In this document: positions 11,555 through 21,192 of the stretch, piece after piece
Numbering within the stretch: position 1 is the first letter of the stretch
Layout: each line of letters starts with the position of its first letter
Assembly (NCBI RefSeq): GCF_001439815.1
Contig: NZ_JYLM01000005.1
Span: 401,047 to 465,046, forward strand
Length of the DNA stretch: 64,000 nt
Source of the DNA: Pseudomonas orientalis
GTDB taxonomy: Bacteria > Pseudomonadota > Gammaproteobacteria > Pseudomonadales > Pseudomonadaceae
Reading direction: 5' to 3'
The notes under the pieces: model-generated
What the model was told of the DNA's origin: nothing
Database searches by the model: none
What the model saw: the letters and a program-made list of their open reading frames with translations, nothing else
Position numbers and translations under genes: made by a program

Positions 11555-12523
11555 ATGCAACCCCAAGCTTTCTACCGCGCGGTCGCGGACGATTTTAGCG
11601 CCGTCGACGGCATCATCAAGCAGCAGCTGACGTCTAAAGTGCCGCTGGTCTCCAAAATTGGCGACTATATTACGTCGGCCGGCGGTAAGCGCCTGCGTCC
11701 TTTATTAGTGTTGCTGTGCGGCAAGGCCCTGGGCCGCGAAGGCGATGACCTGCGCCTGCTGGCCGCCACCATTGAGTTCCTGCACACCGCCACCCTGCTG
11801 CATGACGACGTGGTCGACATGTCCGGCATGCGCCGTGGCCGCGAGACCGCCAATGCCATGTGGGGCAATGCGCCGAGCGTGCTGGTGGGCGATTTCCTGT
11901 ACTCGCGCTCGTTCGAAATGATGGTCGAACTGGGCTCAATGCCGGTGATGAAAATTCTTTCACAGGCCACGCGCATCATCGCCGAAGGCGAAGTGTTGCA
12001 ACTGTCGAAGGTACGCGACGCCAGCACCACCGAAGAAACCTATATGGAAGTGATTCGCGGCAAAACCGCGATGCTCTTCGAAGCCTCCACCCACAGCGCC
12101 GCCGCGCTGTGTGGCGCCACCGCCGAACAGGCCGAAGCCCTGCGCACCTTTGGCGACCACCTGGGCGTGGCGTTCCAACTGGTGGACGACCTGCTCGACT
12201 ACAAGGGCGACGCCGAGACCCTGGGCAAGAACGTCGGTGACGACCTGGCCGAGGGCAAGCCGACCTTGCCGCTGATCTACACCATGCGCGAGGGCACGCC
12301 GGAACAGGCCGCCCTGGTGCGCAAGGCGATCCAGAAAGGCGGGATCGAAGACCTGGAGGCCATCCGTGCCGCCGTGGAAGCGTCCGGCTCCCTGGAGTAC
12401 ACCGCGCAACTGGCGCGTGACTACGTGGCCCGTGCGATCAAGTGCCTGGAAGCCCTGCCCGCCAGCGAGTATCGGGATGCCCTGGTTGAGCTGAGTGAGT
12501 TTGCGGTCGCCCGTACTCACTAA
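11555..12523 (+). CDS. ispB: Octaprenyl/long-chain polyprenyl diphosphate synthase
   Basis: A 322-aa trans-prenyltransferase that makes the side chain of ubiquinone. Both aspartate-rich motifs are present: DDVVD at 84-88 and DDLLD at 211-215. GGKRLRP near residue 43 binds isopentenyl diphosphate. Small residues before the first motif fit a long-chain product. It is divergent from rplU, as in other pseudomonads. Confidence 0.95.
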   Translation: MQPQAFYRAVADDFSAVDGIIKQQLTSKVPLVSKIGDYITSAGGKRLRPLLVLLCGKALGREGDDLRLLAATIEFLHTATLLHDDVVDMSGMRRGRETANAMWGNAPSVLVGDFLYSRSFEMMVELGSMPVMKILSQATRIIAEGEVLQLSKVRDASTTEETYMEVIRGKTAMLFEASTHSAAALCGATAEQAEALRTFGDHLGVAFQLVDDLLDYKGDAETLGKNVGDDLAEGKPTLPLIYTMREGTPEQAALVRKAIQKGGIEDLEAIRAAVEASGSLEYTAQLARDYVARAIKCLEALPASEYRDALVELSEFAVARTH

Positions 12524-12547
12524 AATCAGACCTGCAAACACAGACCA

Positions 12548-12640
12548 ATGTGGGAGGGGGCAAGCCCCCGATAGCAGTAGGTCAGCCAATGTATAAGGTG
12601 GCTGACATACCGCAATCGGGGGCAAGCCCCCTCCCACATT
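12548..12640. repeat. REPIN, GTGGGAGGGGGC family
   Basis: Two inverted REP copies flank a spacer containing GGTCAGCC and GGCTGACA, themselves complementary, so the whole unit can form one long hairpin. It is located between ispB and the YjdM gene. Confidence 0.9.
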
Positions 12641-12720
12641 TGGATTTCATACAGCCTGCAAGACCACAAAACCCTATATAATGTGCGACTTTTAGCCATC
12701 CTGCCCTTTAAGGAGCTTTA

Positions 12721-13062
12721 GTGAGCACGTTGCCACCCTGCCCGAAATGCAATTCCGAATACACCTACGAAGACGGCACCCAACTGGTCTGCCCGGAATG
12801 CGCCCATGAATGGTCCGCCAATGGCGAGGCCGAAGTGGCGGGCGACGAAACCGTCAAGAAAGACTCTGTAGGCAACGTCCTGCAGGACGGCGACACCATC
12901 ACGGTGATCAAGGACCTCAAGGTCAAGGGCACCTCCCTGGTGGTCAAGGTCGGCACCAAGGTCAAGAATATCCGCCTGTGCGACGGCGACCATGATATCG
13001 ACTGCAAGATCGACGGCATCGGCCCGATGAAGCTCAAGTCCGAGTTCGTGCGCAAGGTCTGA
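12721..13062 (+). CDS. yjdM: PhnA/YjdM zinc-ribbon protein
   Basis: A 113-aa protein with an N-terminal zinc ribbon (CPKC at residues 7-10 and CPEC near 25-28) and a C-terminal PhnA domain ([15 protein letters not shown]). The old link of the name PhnA to phosphonate hydrolysis does not apply to this family. The start is GTG at 12721, supported by AAGGAG 7 bp upstream. Function unknown. Confidence 0.92.
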   Translation: MSTLPPCPKCNSEYTYEDGTQLVCPECAHEWSANGEAEVAGDETVKKDSVGNVLQDGDTITVIKDLKVKGTSLVVKVGTKVKNIRLCDGDHDIDCKIDGIGPMKLKSEFVRKV

Positions 13063-13176
13063 ACCGGCTGCATCCATCCCGCGTCCGTTGCGGGATGGCG
13101 CTTCGCCCTCCCGTTGATCTGCCTCAAATACCCACACAAAAAATCGCAAACCGCCAATAGACACTTGCTATTCTAC

Positions 13177-13196
13177 GAATAAGAATTATTCTCATT
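13177..13196 (+). promoter_or_regulatory. Probable Fur box
   Basis: GAATAAGAATTATTCTCATT lies 23 bp upstream of the next start codon. On the complementary strand it reads TGAGAAT-A-ATTCTTA, close to the 7-1-7 Fur consensus TGATAAT-n-ATTATCA. Iron-dependent repression of the downstream small gene is inferred. Confidence 0.7.
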
Positions 13197-13219
13197 GAAA
13201 CCCATCAAGGAGAACGACC

Positions 13220-13477
13220 ATGACTTATTTGATAGATGCCTGGCTGGACCGCCCACACCCGTACCTGCGGATCCTGCATCGGGAAACCGGCGAAGTCTGT
13301 GCGGTGCTAGAAGAAGAAGCGCTGAATGAATTGCAGGACCAGGGCGATCTGGACGTGAACGGCCTGAGTTCCAGTGAGCCTGGCGTGCTGAAGGAAGTGG
13401 TGAGAAATCTGTTTCTGTTCTGCTATGCCCGGGCGTTGCGCCCGGCGACGGAGCTTAGTGGCAAGTTCCATCCATGA
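13220..13477 (+). CDS. Small conserved protein, PA4570-like
   Basis: An 85-aa soluble protein placed, as in P. aeruginosa, between the ispB region and the FKBP gene, which matches the position of PA4570. It starts LIDAWLDRPHPYLRILHRETGEVCAVLEEE and has no recognised domain or membrane segment. AAGGAG precedes the ATG at a good distance. The Fur-like box just upstream suggests it is made under iron limitation; its job is unknown. Confidence 0.8.
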   Translation: MTYLIDAWLDRPHPYLRILHRETGEVCAVLEEEALNELQDQGDLDVNGLSSSEPGVLKEVVRNLFLFCYARALRPATELSGKFHP

Positions 13478-13491
13478 GAAACAACAGCCAA

Positions 13492-13591
13492 TGTAGGAGC
13501 GAGCTTGCCCGCGAAGATAACAAAGGCACCGCGTTAAACCAGGCTTTACGCGTTATCGTTGACGTTCTTCGCGAGCACGCTCGCTCCTACA
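13492..13591. repeat. REPIN, TGTAGGAGCGAGC family, partly diverged
   Basis: Inverted TGTAGGAGCGAGC arms flank about 50 bp. Point differences are seen in the stems (CCCGCGAAG on the left, GAGCACGCTCG on the right), so this copy is decaying. Confidence 0.85.
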
Positions 13592-13601
13592 GGTACAGGT
13601 C

Positions 13602-14219
13602 TTACAAAACGTCGAGCAGCTCGACGTCGAATACCAGAACACTGTGCGGCGGAATGCTACCAACGCCTTGTGCGCCGTAAGCCAGTTCGCTCGGCACGTA
13701 CAGGCGCCATTTGCTGCCGGCGTTCATCAGTTGCAGGGCTTCGGTCCAGCCGGCGATCACGCCGCCAACCGGGAATTCCGCAGGCTGGCCGCGCTCGTAG
13801 GAGCTGTCGAACACAGTGCCGTCGATCAGCGTGCCGTGGTAGTGAGTGCGCACTTGATCTTCACGGGTTGGCTTGGCGCCATCACCGGCCGTCAGCACTT
13901 CAAATTGCAGGCCCGAAGCCAGTGTGGTGATGCCGTCACGCTTGGCGTTTTCAGCCAGGAATGCCAGGCCCGCGCCAGCGGCGGCCTCAGCCTTGGCAGC
14001 GGCTTCGGCTTGCATGATTTCGCGGATCACTTTGAAGCTGGCCGCCATTTGCTCCTGGTCAACACGGCTTGGCTTGCCCGCGAACGCGTCGGTCAGGCCG
14101 GCCAGGATCGCGTCCAGGCTTACGCCCGGTGGCGGGTTGTCGCGCAGTTGGTCGCCCAACTGACGGCCAATACCGTAGCTGACGCGGGTTTCGTCGGTGG
14201 ACAGATTAACTTCGGACAT
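13602..14219 (-). CDS. fklB: FKBP-type peptidyl-prolyl isomerase FklB
   Basis: A 205-aa FKBP with an N-terminal helical dimerisation domain (about residues 1-95, Ala/Glu rich) and a C-terminal catalytic domain with VRTHYHGTLIDGTVFDSSYERG, FPVGGVIAGWTEALQLM and PHSVLVFDVELL. No signal peptide, so it is probably cytoplasmic FklB rather than periplasmic FkpA. GGAG precedes the start at 14219. Confidence 0.93.
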   Translation of the reverse strand: MSEVNLSTDETRVSYGIGRQLGDQLRDNPPPGVSLDAILAGLTDAFAGKPSRVDQEQMAASFKVIREIMQAEAAAKAEAAAGAGLAFLAENAKRDGITTLASGLQFEVLTAGDGAKPTREDQVRTHYHGTLIDGTVFDSSYERGQPAEFPVGGVIAGWTEALQLMNAGSKWRLYVPSELAYGAQGVGSIPPHSVLVFDVELLDVL

Positions 14220-14474
14220 GAAAAGGCTCCGCTGTAGGACAACGCTGTTTACTGCGCCATCCAAAACTAAAAGGGCCCGCAGACTAGCACACAAGTCCGA
14301 CCCGTGATGAGCCCCGCACGCCGGCTTCCATTACCCCACCAGCCCCCTCTTCGTCACAGCGCCGAGAAAAGCATTTCAGATTCACGCCCTGCCGCCGATA
14401 CAGCGCTACACACTTTGGCTGGCTCCAACAACAACACCGTCCAGCGAACAGACATTACTCTTGCGGAGCATTCG

Positions 14475-16394
14475 ATGAACAGCTGGTTCGGTAACATCAG
14501 CGTCAACCTCAAACTGGGCCTGGGCTTCGGCCTGGTGCTTGTCCTCACCTCGATCCTGGCCCTCACCGGCTGGACCAGCCTGGGCGGCCTGATCGACCGC
14601 AGCAACTGGATGAGCGACATCACTCAGCTCAACGCCTCGCTGACCAAACTGCGCATCGTGCGCCTGCAATATATGCTGGCCAACGGCGATGAAGCCGTGG
14701 CGCAGAACGTGCAAACCAGCCTTGACGCCTTTGCCGCCCAGCAACAAAAGCTGCTGGACAGCTTCAAGAGCCCTGAAAACCTCAAGCTGCTCAATCAACA
14801 GAAAGCCGTCATTACGGCCTATCAGCAGTCCTTGAACAAAATGCGCGAGGCCTACCGCAACGGCAACGCCGCACGCCAGGTCATGGGCGACAAAGCCGAC
14901 ATCGCCAACGCACAAATCGATGCACTGGACACCAACGTGCAGCAGATGCCCGACAGCCCGGAACGTTTCGCACAGTTCCAGGCCGTGACGGATGCCAAGG
15001 AAGAGTTCCTGCTGGCGCGCTACGAAGTGCGTGGTTACACCAACAACGTCAATGCAGAAAACGAAGCCCGTGCCGCCGCACAAATCGAGAAAGCCATCGC
15101 CGGCTTGAAGAAACTCAACGCCGTCTTCGGCAGCAGCCAACAGAACGCGCTGGGCTCGCTGGAAACCGCATTGGGGGCCTATCGCAGCGCCGTACAAAGC
15201 TATAAGGCCGCCAACGCCAACATCGTGACCGCCCGTGCCGAAATGACCACCCAAGGCGCCGATATCGTCACCCTCAGCGACAAGCTCTACGACATCCAGC
15301 TGGAACGCCGCGACGCCGAAAGTGCCCAGGCCCGCAGCCTTCAATTGATCAGCACGTTGCTGGCGCTGCTGGTGGGCATCATCGCGGCCTGGGTCATCAC
15401 CCGCCAGATCACCCGTCCGCTGCAAGACACCCTGGCTGTGGTCGAGCGCATTGCCTCCGGCGACCTGAGCCACACCATCCAAGTCACCCGTCGCGATGAA
15501 CTGGGCGTGTTGCAACAAGGCATCCAGCGCATGGGCACCACCTTGCGTGAACTGATCAGCGGGATTCGTGACGGCGTGACCCAGATCGCCAGCGCCGCCG
15601 AGGAACTGTCAGCCGTTACCGAGCAGACCAGCGCCGGCGTCAACAGCCAGAAGATCGAGACCGACCAGGTCGCCACGGCGATGCATGAAATGACCGCTAC
15701 CGTACAGGAAGTGGCGCGCAACGCCGAACAGGCTTCTCTGGCCGCCGCCGAAGCCGATGGTCAGGCCCGCGCGGGCGATAAAGTGGTTGCCGAAGCCATC
15801 GCCCAGATCGAGCGCCTGGCCGCTGAAGTGGCACGCTCCACCGACGCCATGGCCCACCTGCAACAAGAGAGCAACAAGATCGGCAGCGTGATGGACGTGA
15901 TCAAGGCCGTGGCCGAACAGACCAACCTGCTGGCCCTCAACGCGGCAATTGAGGCAGCCCGTGCCGGTGAAGCCGGTCGTGGGTTCGCCGTGGTGGCCGA
16001 CGAGGTGCGTGGCCTGGCCCAGCGTACGCAGAAATCCACCGAGGAAATCGAAGGCCTGGTCGCCGGTTTGCAGAACGGCACCCAGCAAGTGGCCAACGTG
16101 ATGAACAACAGCCGCAGCCTCACCGACAGCAGCGTGGACCTCACACGCAAGGCCGGTGTGTCGCTGGAAAACATCACCCGCACCGTGTCGAACATCCAGT
16201 CGATGAACCAGCAGATTGCAGCGGCCGCCGAACAGCAGAGCGCCGTGGCCGAAGAGATCAGCCGCAGCATTGTGAATGTGCGCGACGTGTCCGAACAGAC
16301 CGCTACGGCCAGTGACGAGACCGCCAAGTCGAGCGTGGAACTGGCGCGGCTGGGTAGCCAGCTGCAGCAGATGGTCAGCCATTTCCGAGTGTGA
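14475..16394 (+). CDS. Methyl-accepting chemotaxis protein, HBM-like sensor
   Basis: A 639-aa chemoreceptor. Membrane helices lie at about residues 13-33 and 289-311 and enclose a periplasmic, almost wholly helical region of about 250 residues, the size and composition of the helical bimodular (HBM) sensor domain found in McpS-like receptors. HAMP follows (312-365), then the cytoplasmic signalling domain with the hairpin tip [22 protein letters not shown] receptors often sense organic acids, but the ligand here cannot be told from sequence. The ATG at 14475 places the first helix correctly. Confidence 0.9.
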   Translation: MNSWFGNISVNLKLGLGFGLVLVLTSILALTGWTSLGGLIDRSNWMSDITQLNASLTKLRIVRLQYMLANGDEAVAQNVQTSLDAFAAQQQKLLDSFKSPENLKLLNQQKAVITAYQQSLNKMREAYRNGNAARQVMGDKADIANAQIDALDTNVQQMPDSPERFAQFQAVTDAKEEFLLARYEVRGYTNNVNAENEARAAAQIEKAIAGLKKLNAVFGSSQQNALGSLETALGAYRSAVQSYKAANANIVTARAEMTTQGADIVTLSDKLYDIQLERRDAESAQARSLQLISTLLALLVGIIAAWVITRQITRPLQDTLAVVERIASGDLSHTIQVTRRDELGVLQQGIQRMGTTLRELISGIRDGVTQIASAAEELSAVTEQTSAGVNSQKIETDQVATAMHEMTATVQEVARNAEQASLAAAEADGQARAGDKVVAEAIAQIERLAAEVARSTDAMAHLQQESNKIGSVMDVIKAVAEQTNLLALNAAIEAARAGEAGRGFAVVADEVRGLAQRTQKSTEEIEGLVAGLQNGTQQVANVMNNSRSLTDSSVDLTRKAGVSLENITRTVSNIQSMNQQIAAAAEQQSAVAEEISRSIVNVRDVSEQTATASDETAKSSVELARLGSQLQQMVSHFRV

Positions 16395-16420
16395 AAAAAA
16401 GCCACTAACTGGATTGCAAA

Positions 16421-16448
16421 AAAAACCGCCCTACCAAGGCGGTTTTTT
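16421..16448 (+). terminator. Intrinsic terminator
   Basis: AAAAACCGCC, a CTACCAA loop and GGCGGTTTTTT follow the chemoreceptor gene. The A and T runs on both sides let it also serve the convergent glyoxalase gene. Confidence 0.85.
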
Positions 16449-16465
16449 ATTGCCTGCGATTTACC

Positions 16466-16834
16466 TCAGCCCTCGCCCTCCTCGACAAACACCACACGAT
16501 TCCCAAACGGGTCCTTGATACTCATCTCCCGCGAGCCCCAAGGCATTTGCTCAACCTCAGGCTTGGCATAACGATAGTCCTTGGCCTGCAGTTGCTGCCG
16601 GTACGCATCCACCCCCTGCGCCTGGATCCGCACCGCCGCGCCCGGCGACGCATCGCCATGGTGCTCGGACAAATGCAGCACGCACTCTCCCAGCGACACC
16701 TGCAGGTACAACGGAAAATGGGGCTCGAAGCGATGCTGCCAGTCGACGTTGAACCCGAGGAAGTCGACATAGAACTCCAGCGCCTTGGCCTCGTCGAAAA
16801 TCCGCAGGATGGGGGTGACTTTTCCTAGGTGCAT
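16466..16834 (-). CDS. Glyoxalase/bleomycin-resistance fold protein
   Basis: A 122-aa single VOC-fold protein (ILRIFDEAKALEFYVDFLGF, CVLHLSEHHGD, DPFGNRVVFVEE). Such proteins are dioxygenases, isomerases or drug-binding proteins; this one resembles the bleomycin-resistance-like group but no substrate can be assigned. The start at 16834 follows GGAG. It is 29 bp downstream of the D-aminoacylase stop on the same strand and may share its transcript. Confidence 0.85.
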   Translation of the reverse strand: MHLGKVTPILRIFDEAKALEFYVDFLGFNVDWQHRFEPHFPLYLQVSLGECVLHLSEHHGDASPGAAVRIQAQGVDAYRQQLQAKDYRYAKPEVEQMPWGSREMSIKDPFGNRVVFVEEGEG

Positions 16835-16863
16835 CGTGATCGCTCCATGTTTGATAGCAGCCA

Positions 16864-18327
16864 CTATAGGGGTGAAAAACCCCGACGCAAATCCCCGTTG
16901 CGCGCCAGGAACCGGCCGGCTCGTTGGCCGTTCGCCTGCCCTTCGCTGTAGCTCAACACGCCGTTGACCCACACGCCCTCGATCCCTTCGGCGGCACGCT
17001 GCGGCGCCTTGAAATCCGCTATGTCGCGCACCCGCTGCGGGTCGAACAACACCAGGTCGGCCCAATGCCCTTCACGGATTTCACCACGTTCAGCCAGGCC
17101 GAAGCGCGCCGCCGAGAGCCCGGTCATTTTGTGCACTGCAGTGTGCAGCGGGAACAATCCGACATCGCGACTGAAATGTCCCAGCACCCGTGGGAACGCG
17201 CCCCACAATCTTGGATGAGGAAACGGATCTTCCGGCAACCCATCCGACCCCACCATCGACAACGGATGGGCAAGAATGCGCCGCACATCCGCCTCATCCA
17301 TTCCGTAATACACCGCCCCCGCCGGTTGCAGGCGACGAGCGGCGTCCATCAGCGCAACGCCCCATTCGGCGGCAATGTCCTGCAAGTCACGCCCGCCCAT
17401 TTCAGGATGGGGCGTGGACCAGGTGATGGTGATGCGAAACGCGTCGGTGACCTGCTTGAGATCCAGCGTCGAAGAGCTCGCCGCGTAGGGATAGCAGTCG
17501 CAGCCCACCGGATGGGTTTTCGCCGCCGCTTCAAGCGACGCCAACAGGTGCGGGCTACGCCCCCAGTTTCCCGCACCGGCGCACTTGAGGTGAGAAATAA
17601 TCACCGGCGCCCTGGCATGTCGGCCGATCAGGAACGCTTCGTCCATCGCGTCCAATACCGGCTCGAACTCACTGCGCAAGTGCGTGGCGTACACCGCGCC
17701 ATAAGCGGTCAGCTCTTCGCTCAGTTGCAGCACCTCATCGGTGTCTGCATTGAAGGCGCTGGCATAGGCCAGGCCGGTGGATAAGCCCAGGGCACCGGCG
17801 TCGAGGCTTTCTTGCAACTGCATGCGCATGGCCGCGATTTCATGGGCGGTGGCCGTGCGGTACAGGTCGTCCATATGATTGCTGCGCAGCGCCGTGTGGC
17901 CGATCAGCGCAGCGACATTGACCGCGGGGTGGGCGCGCTCGACAGCCGCGCGATAGTCAATAAAGCGCGGGTAGGCAAACGCCTCGGCATCGCCCAGCAG
18001 GTTCATCGGATCGGGCGGATTGCCACGCAGGCTCACCGGTGACGCGCTGATACCACAGTTGCCGACAATCACCGTGGTCACGCCCTGGCTGAGCTTGGGC
18101 AGCATCTGTGGATGGCGGATCACCACGGTGTCGTCGTGGGTGTGCACATCGACAAAACCCGGCGCCAGTACGTAGCCGGTGGCGTCGACGTCATGCATGG
18201 CCCTCGCCGCCGAGAGGTCGCCGATCGTCTCGATACGCCCGTTGCGCACGCCAACATCGGCGAGATACCCGGGCGTGTTACCGCCATCAATGATCAGCGC
18301 CTGGCGAATCAGCGTGTCGTACGTCAT
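16864..18327 (-). CDS. N-acyl-D-amino-acid deacylase (D-aminoacylase)
   Basis: A 487-aa amidohydrolase that removes the acyl group from N-acyl-D-amino acids. Metal-site motifs are visible: HTHDD at residues 62-66, Cys91 in GNCGIS, HLRSE and HLKCAG, and the catalytic Asp in VGSDGLPED. C-terminal ADLVLFDP is the usual beta-sandwich return. It follows an RpiR regulator and a GntP permease on the same strand with very short gaps, suggesting an uptake-and-cleavage operon. The start at 18327 has GGAG upstream. Confidence 0.9.
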   Translation of the reverse strand: MTYDTLIRQALIIDGGNTPGYLADVGVRNGRIETIGDLSAARAMHDVDATGYVLAPGFVDVHTHDDTVVIRHPQMLPKLSQGVTTVIVGNCGISASPVSLRGNPPDPMNLLGDAEAFAYPRFIDYRAAVERAHPAVNVAALIGHTALRSNHMDDLYRTATAHEIAAMRMQLQESLDAGALGLSTGLAYASAFNADTDEVLQLSEELTAYGAVYATHLRSEFEPVLDAMDEAFLIGRHARAPVIISHLKCAGAGNWGRSPHLLASLEAAAKTHPVGCDCYPYAASSSTLDLKQVTDAFRITITWSTPHPEMGGRDLQDIAAEWGVALMDAARRLQPAGAVYYGMDEADVRRILAHPLSMVGSDGLPEDPFPHPRLWGAFPRVLGHFSRDVGLFPLHTAVHKMTGLSAARFGLAERGEIREGHWADLVLFDPQRVRDIADFKAPQRAAEGIEGVWVNGVLSYSEGQANGQRAGRFLARNGDLRRGFSPL

Positions 18328-18328
18328 T

Positions 18329-19189
18329 TCAGTCTCCGAGCGGCAGGCTGTCAGGGCCGCCGCGATAATCGTCCAGGGCCAGTTTGATCCGGCGCAGGCG
18401 TTCCTGGTTGGCGTCGGGCATGGCCAGCGCCAGCTCGGTGGCCAGCAGGTCAATGGCCAGCAGCATGCCGTAGCGCGCAGCCGTAGGTTTGTAGATAAAA
18501 TGGGTTTCAGCCGGTTGCAGCGGCAGCAGCACGTCCGCCAGCCCGGCCAGAGGGGAATCCGCCAGGGTGATGGCGACAATGCGCGCGTCGTAGTTGCGCG
18601 CCAGGGTCACCACGTCCAGCAGCTCGGGAGTAAGGCCGGTCAGCGAGCACACAATAAGCGCCTGCTCCGGCCCCAGGGTCGCGGCCGTCACCCGCATCAT
18701 CACCGGGTCGTGGCAGGCCGCAATCGGGTAGCCCAGGCGCACCAGCCGCACCTGCAACTCATCGCTGCACAGGCTCGACGGGCCGCCCATGCCGAACGCG
18801 TGGATCATGCGTGCCTTGCCGAGCAGGCTCACCGCATCGACAAAGCTGTCCTGATTGAAGCCAGACAGGTGCTGGCGCAGCGTCGCTTCGATATCACCGA
18901 GAATCTGCCGATGAAACGCCGACTGTTCCGGCAGCCCCGCCGGGTCGAGGAAGCGGCTGCCCACCCCGCTGGCCTGCGCCAACTGCAGGCGCAAGTCACG
19001 CAAATCGCGACAACCGACACTGCGGGCAAAGCGCGACAAGGTCGCGGTACTGACCTCGGCCCGTTGCGACAGCGCTTCCAGACTGGCCGACGCGGCAAAG
19101 CCCACGTCTTCGAGCATCAGCCTGGCGATACGCCCTTCGCCGGCGCTGAAGGAACCCTGGCGGGCGCGGATCTGGTAGAGGATGTCCAT
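18329..19189 (-). CDS. MurR/RpiR family regulator
   Basis: A 286-aa regulator with an N-terminal RpiR-type HTH (SLEALSQRAEVSTATLSRFARSVGC, about residues 35-60) and a C-terminal SIS sugar-isomerase-like domain (from about 125, IHAFGMGGPSSLCSDEL). Family members sense phosphosugars or related compounds. Its stop is adjacent to the D-aminoacylase start and its start is 12 bp after the permease, so it is likely the local regulator of this operon. Confidence 0.9.
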   Translation of the reverse strand: MDILYQIRARQGSFSAGEGRIARLMLEDVGFAASASLEALSQRAEVSTATLSRFARSVGCRDLRDLRLQLAQASGVGSRFLDPAGLPEQSAFHRQILGDIEATLRQHLSGFNQDSFVDAVSLLGKARMIHAFGMGGPSSLCSDELQVRLVRLGYPIAACHDPVMMRVTAATLGPEQALIVCSLTGLTPELLDVVTLARNYDARIVAITLADSPLAGLADVLLPLQPAETHFIYKPTAARYGMLLAIDLLATELALAMPDANQERLRRIKLALDDYRGGPDSLPLGD

Positions 19190-19201
19190 GGCGGCTCCCG
19201 G

Positions 19202-20551
19202 CTACAAAAGGCAGGACAGACCGTAGGTCAGACCGAAGGCCACCACCGAGATCAGGGTTTCCAGCACGGTCCAGGTCTTGAAGGTCTGGATCACCGTCAT
19301 ATTGAAGTATTCCTTGATCAGCCAGAAGCCGCCATCGTTGACGTGGGAAAAGATCACCGAACCGGCACCGGTCGCCAGTACCAGCAATTCAGGGTGTGGA
19401 TAACCCAGGCCCAGGGCGACCGGCGCGACCACACCGGACGCGGTGGTCATCGCCACCGTGGCCGAGCCCGTGGCGATCCGCATCAGCGCGGCGAACAACC
19501 AGCCCATCACCAGCGGCGACAGCTGGAACGCATGGGCCAGGCCAAGAATTTCGTTTGTGACACCGGCGTCCACCAGGATCCGGTTCAAGCCACCGCCCGC
19601 CCCCACCAGCAGCGTGATGCTCGCGGTGGGCGCCAGGCATTCATTGGTGAACTTGAGGATCGACTCACGGTTGAAGCCCTGGGCCAGGCCCAGCGTCCAG
19701 AAACTCACCAGGGTCGCCACCAGCAGTGCGATCACCGAGTTGCCGATAAATAACAGGAACTGGTTGAAGCCGGTGCCGGGCGTGGACATCACATTGGCCC
19801 AACCGCCGATCATCATCAGCACTACCGGCAACAGGAGGGTTCCCATGGTCAGCGCGAAGCTCGGCAAACGGGTACGCGGTTCGCGCTCGATGAACTGACG
19901 TTCCAGCGGGTTTTGCGCTGGCAGGTGAATGTGCGGCACGATCAACTTGGCGTAGACCGGGCCAGCGATGATTGCCGTAGGAATGCCGATCAGGATCGCA
20001 TACAGCACGGTCTGCCCGACCGAGGCGTTATACGCCAGCACCGCCATCATCGCCGCCGGATGCGGCGGCACCAGCGCGTGCACCACCGACAGGCCCGCGA
20101 CCATCGGCAGACCGACCATCAGGATCGACACGCCCACGCGCCGTGCCACGGTGAAGGCGATCGGCACCAGCAATACAAAGCCCACCTCGAAAAACAGCGG
20201 CAGCCCCACCAGGAACGCGATGCAGACCATGGCCCAGTGGGCGTTGCGCTCGCCGAAACGGTTGATCAACGTACGGGCCACCTGCTCCGCGCCACCGGAC
20301 TCGGCCATCATCTTGCCGAGCATGGTGCCCAGCGCCACGACCAGGGCGATATGCCCCAGGGTCTTGCCGACGCCCGCCTCATAAGAGCCCATGATGGTGT
20401 CCGCCGGCATCCCGGCCATCAGCGCCAGGCCAATGGACACCAGGGTGATGACGATAAACGGGTTGAGCCGGTAACGCGCGATCAGCACGATCAAAGCAAT
20501 GATGGCGATGGCAGCGTATGCCAACAGCCCGAAGCCCGGTGATGCGGCCAT
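19202..20551 (-). CDS. GntP family permease
   Basis: A 449-aa transporter of the gluconate:H+ symporter family with about 12-14 hydrophobic segments. Motifs such as MAGMPADTIMGSYEAGVGKTLGHIA and VPPHPAAMMA are typical. It is the first gene of the permease-RpiR-D-aminoacylase operon, so its substrate may be an N-acyl-D-amino acid or a related sugar acid rather than gluconate itself. GAGGAG lies upstream of the start at 20551. Confidence 0.9.
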   Translation of the reverse strand: MAASPGFGLLAYAAIAIIALIVLIARYRLNPFIVITLVSIGLALMAGMPADTIMGSYEAGVGKTLGHIALVVALGTMLGKMMAESGGAEQVARTLINRFGERNAHWAMVCIAFLVGLPLFFEVGFVLLVPIAFTVARRVGVSILMVGLPMVAGLSVVHALVPPHPAAMMAVLAYNASVGQTVLYAILIGIPTAIIAGPVYAKLIVPHIHLPAQNPLERQFIEREPRTRLPSFALTMGTLLLPVVLMMIGGWANVMSTPGTGFNQFLLFIGNSVIALLVATLVSFWTLGLAQGFNRESILKFTNECLAPTASITLLVGAGGGLNRILVDAGVTNEILGLAHAFQLSPLVMGWLFAALMRIATGSATVAMTTASGVVAPVALGLGYPHPELLVLATGAGSVIFSHVNDGGFWLIKEYFNMTVIQTFKTWTVLETLISVVAFGLTYGLSCLL

Positions 20552-20799
20552 GCGGTACTCCTCGGAAAGGGTCACGTCGAATTGGTTGTGAAACTCATAA
20601 ATCATTACCGAGGTGATTTTTCAATTTTCATGAAAGTAATTTTCGCGCAGGGATAAGCGCTGTCGCCGTGGGATATGCCCGACGCCGCCGCATGAAAATT
20701 CAGGGGGTGTTCTTACATGACCTTCGGATAAAGGCTGGAAACTCAACGAGCGCGGTCGAGTCATACACTGCACATCCATTGATGCCAGGACAAACACTG

Positions 20800-21180
20800 A
20801 TGATTCGCACCACACTCGCCGTCGGCGCCCTGCTTCTGGCTGTGGGCGGCACTGCCGCCGCCGCCGACAACCCGGCGCTGACAAAATGCATGGACGGCGC
20901 CCAGACCACCGCCGACATGGTCGGCTGCAATGTCAAGGAAGCCAAGGTGCAGGATGCACGGTTGAACAAGGCCTACAAGACCGCACTGGCCGCCCAGGAA
21001 GGCAACCGCAAGCAGCAACTGCAGGACCTGCAGCGCCTGTGGATCAAATACCGTGACGCCAATTGCGCCTTCGCCGGCAGCGCCACCGGCGGCACCATCG
21101 ATCAGGTCAACGGTTCCGGCTGCGTGCTGGACATGACCCAGACCCGGGCGCAGGAACTTGAAGACCTGGTCGGGCCCTAG
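20800..21180 (+). CDS. LprI-like (DUF1311) secreted protein
   Basis: A 126-aa secreted protein with a clear signal peptide (residues 1-22, LLLAVGGTAAAA) and the DUF1311/LprI domain: four Cys (KCMDG, VGCNVKE, ANCAF, GCVLD), RLNKAYK and LQRLWIKYRDANC. Relatives include lysozyme-inhibitor-like periplasmic proteins, but the function here is unproven. The ATG at 20800 follows AGGA. Confidence 0.85.
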   Translation: MIRTTLAVGALLLAVGGTAAAADNPALTKCMDGAQTTADMVGCNVKEAKVQDARLNKAYKTALAAQEGNRKQQLQDLQRLWIKYRDANCAFAGSATGGTIDQVNGSGCVLDMTQTRAQELEDLVGP

Positions 21181-21192
21181 CCTCGCGCAAGA

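Noticed and set aside
18179..19753. 524-aa plus-strand open frame opposite the RpiR and GntP genes
   Set aside because: Composition is typical of an antisense shadow in high-GC DNA and it covers three clear genes.
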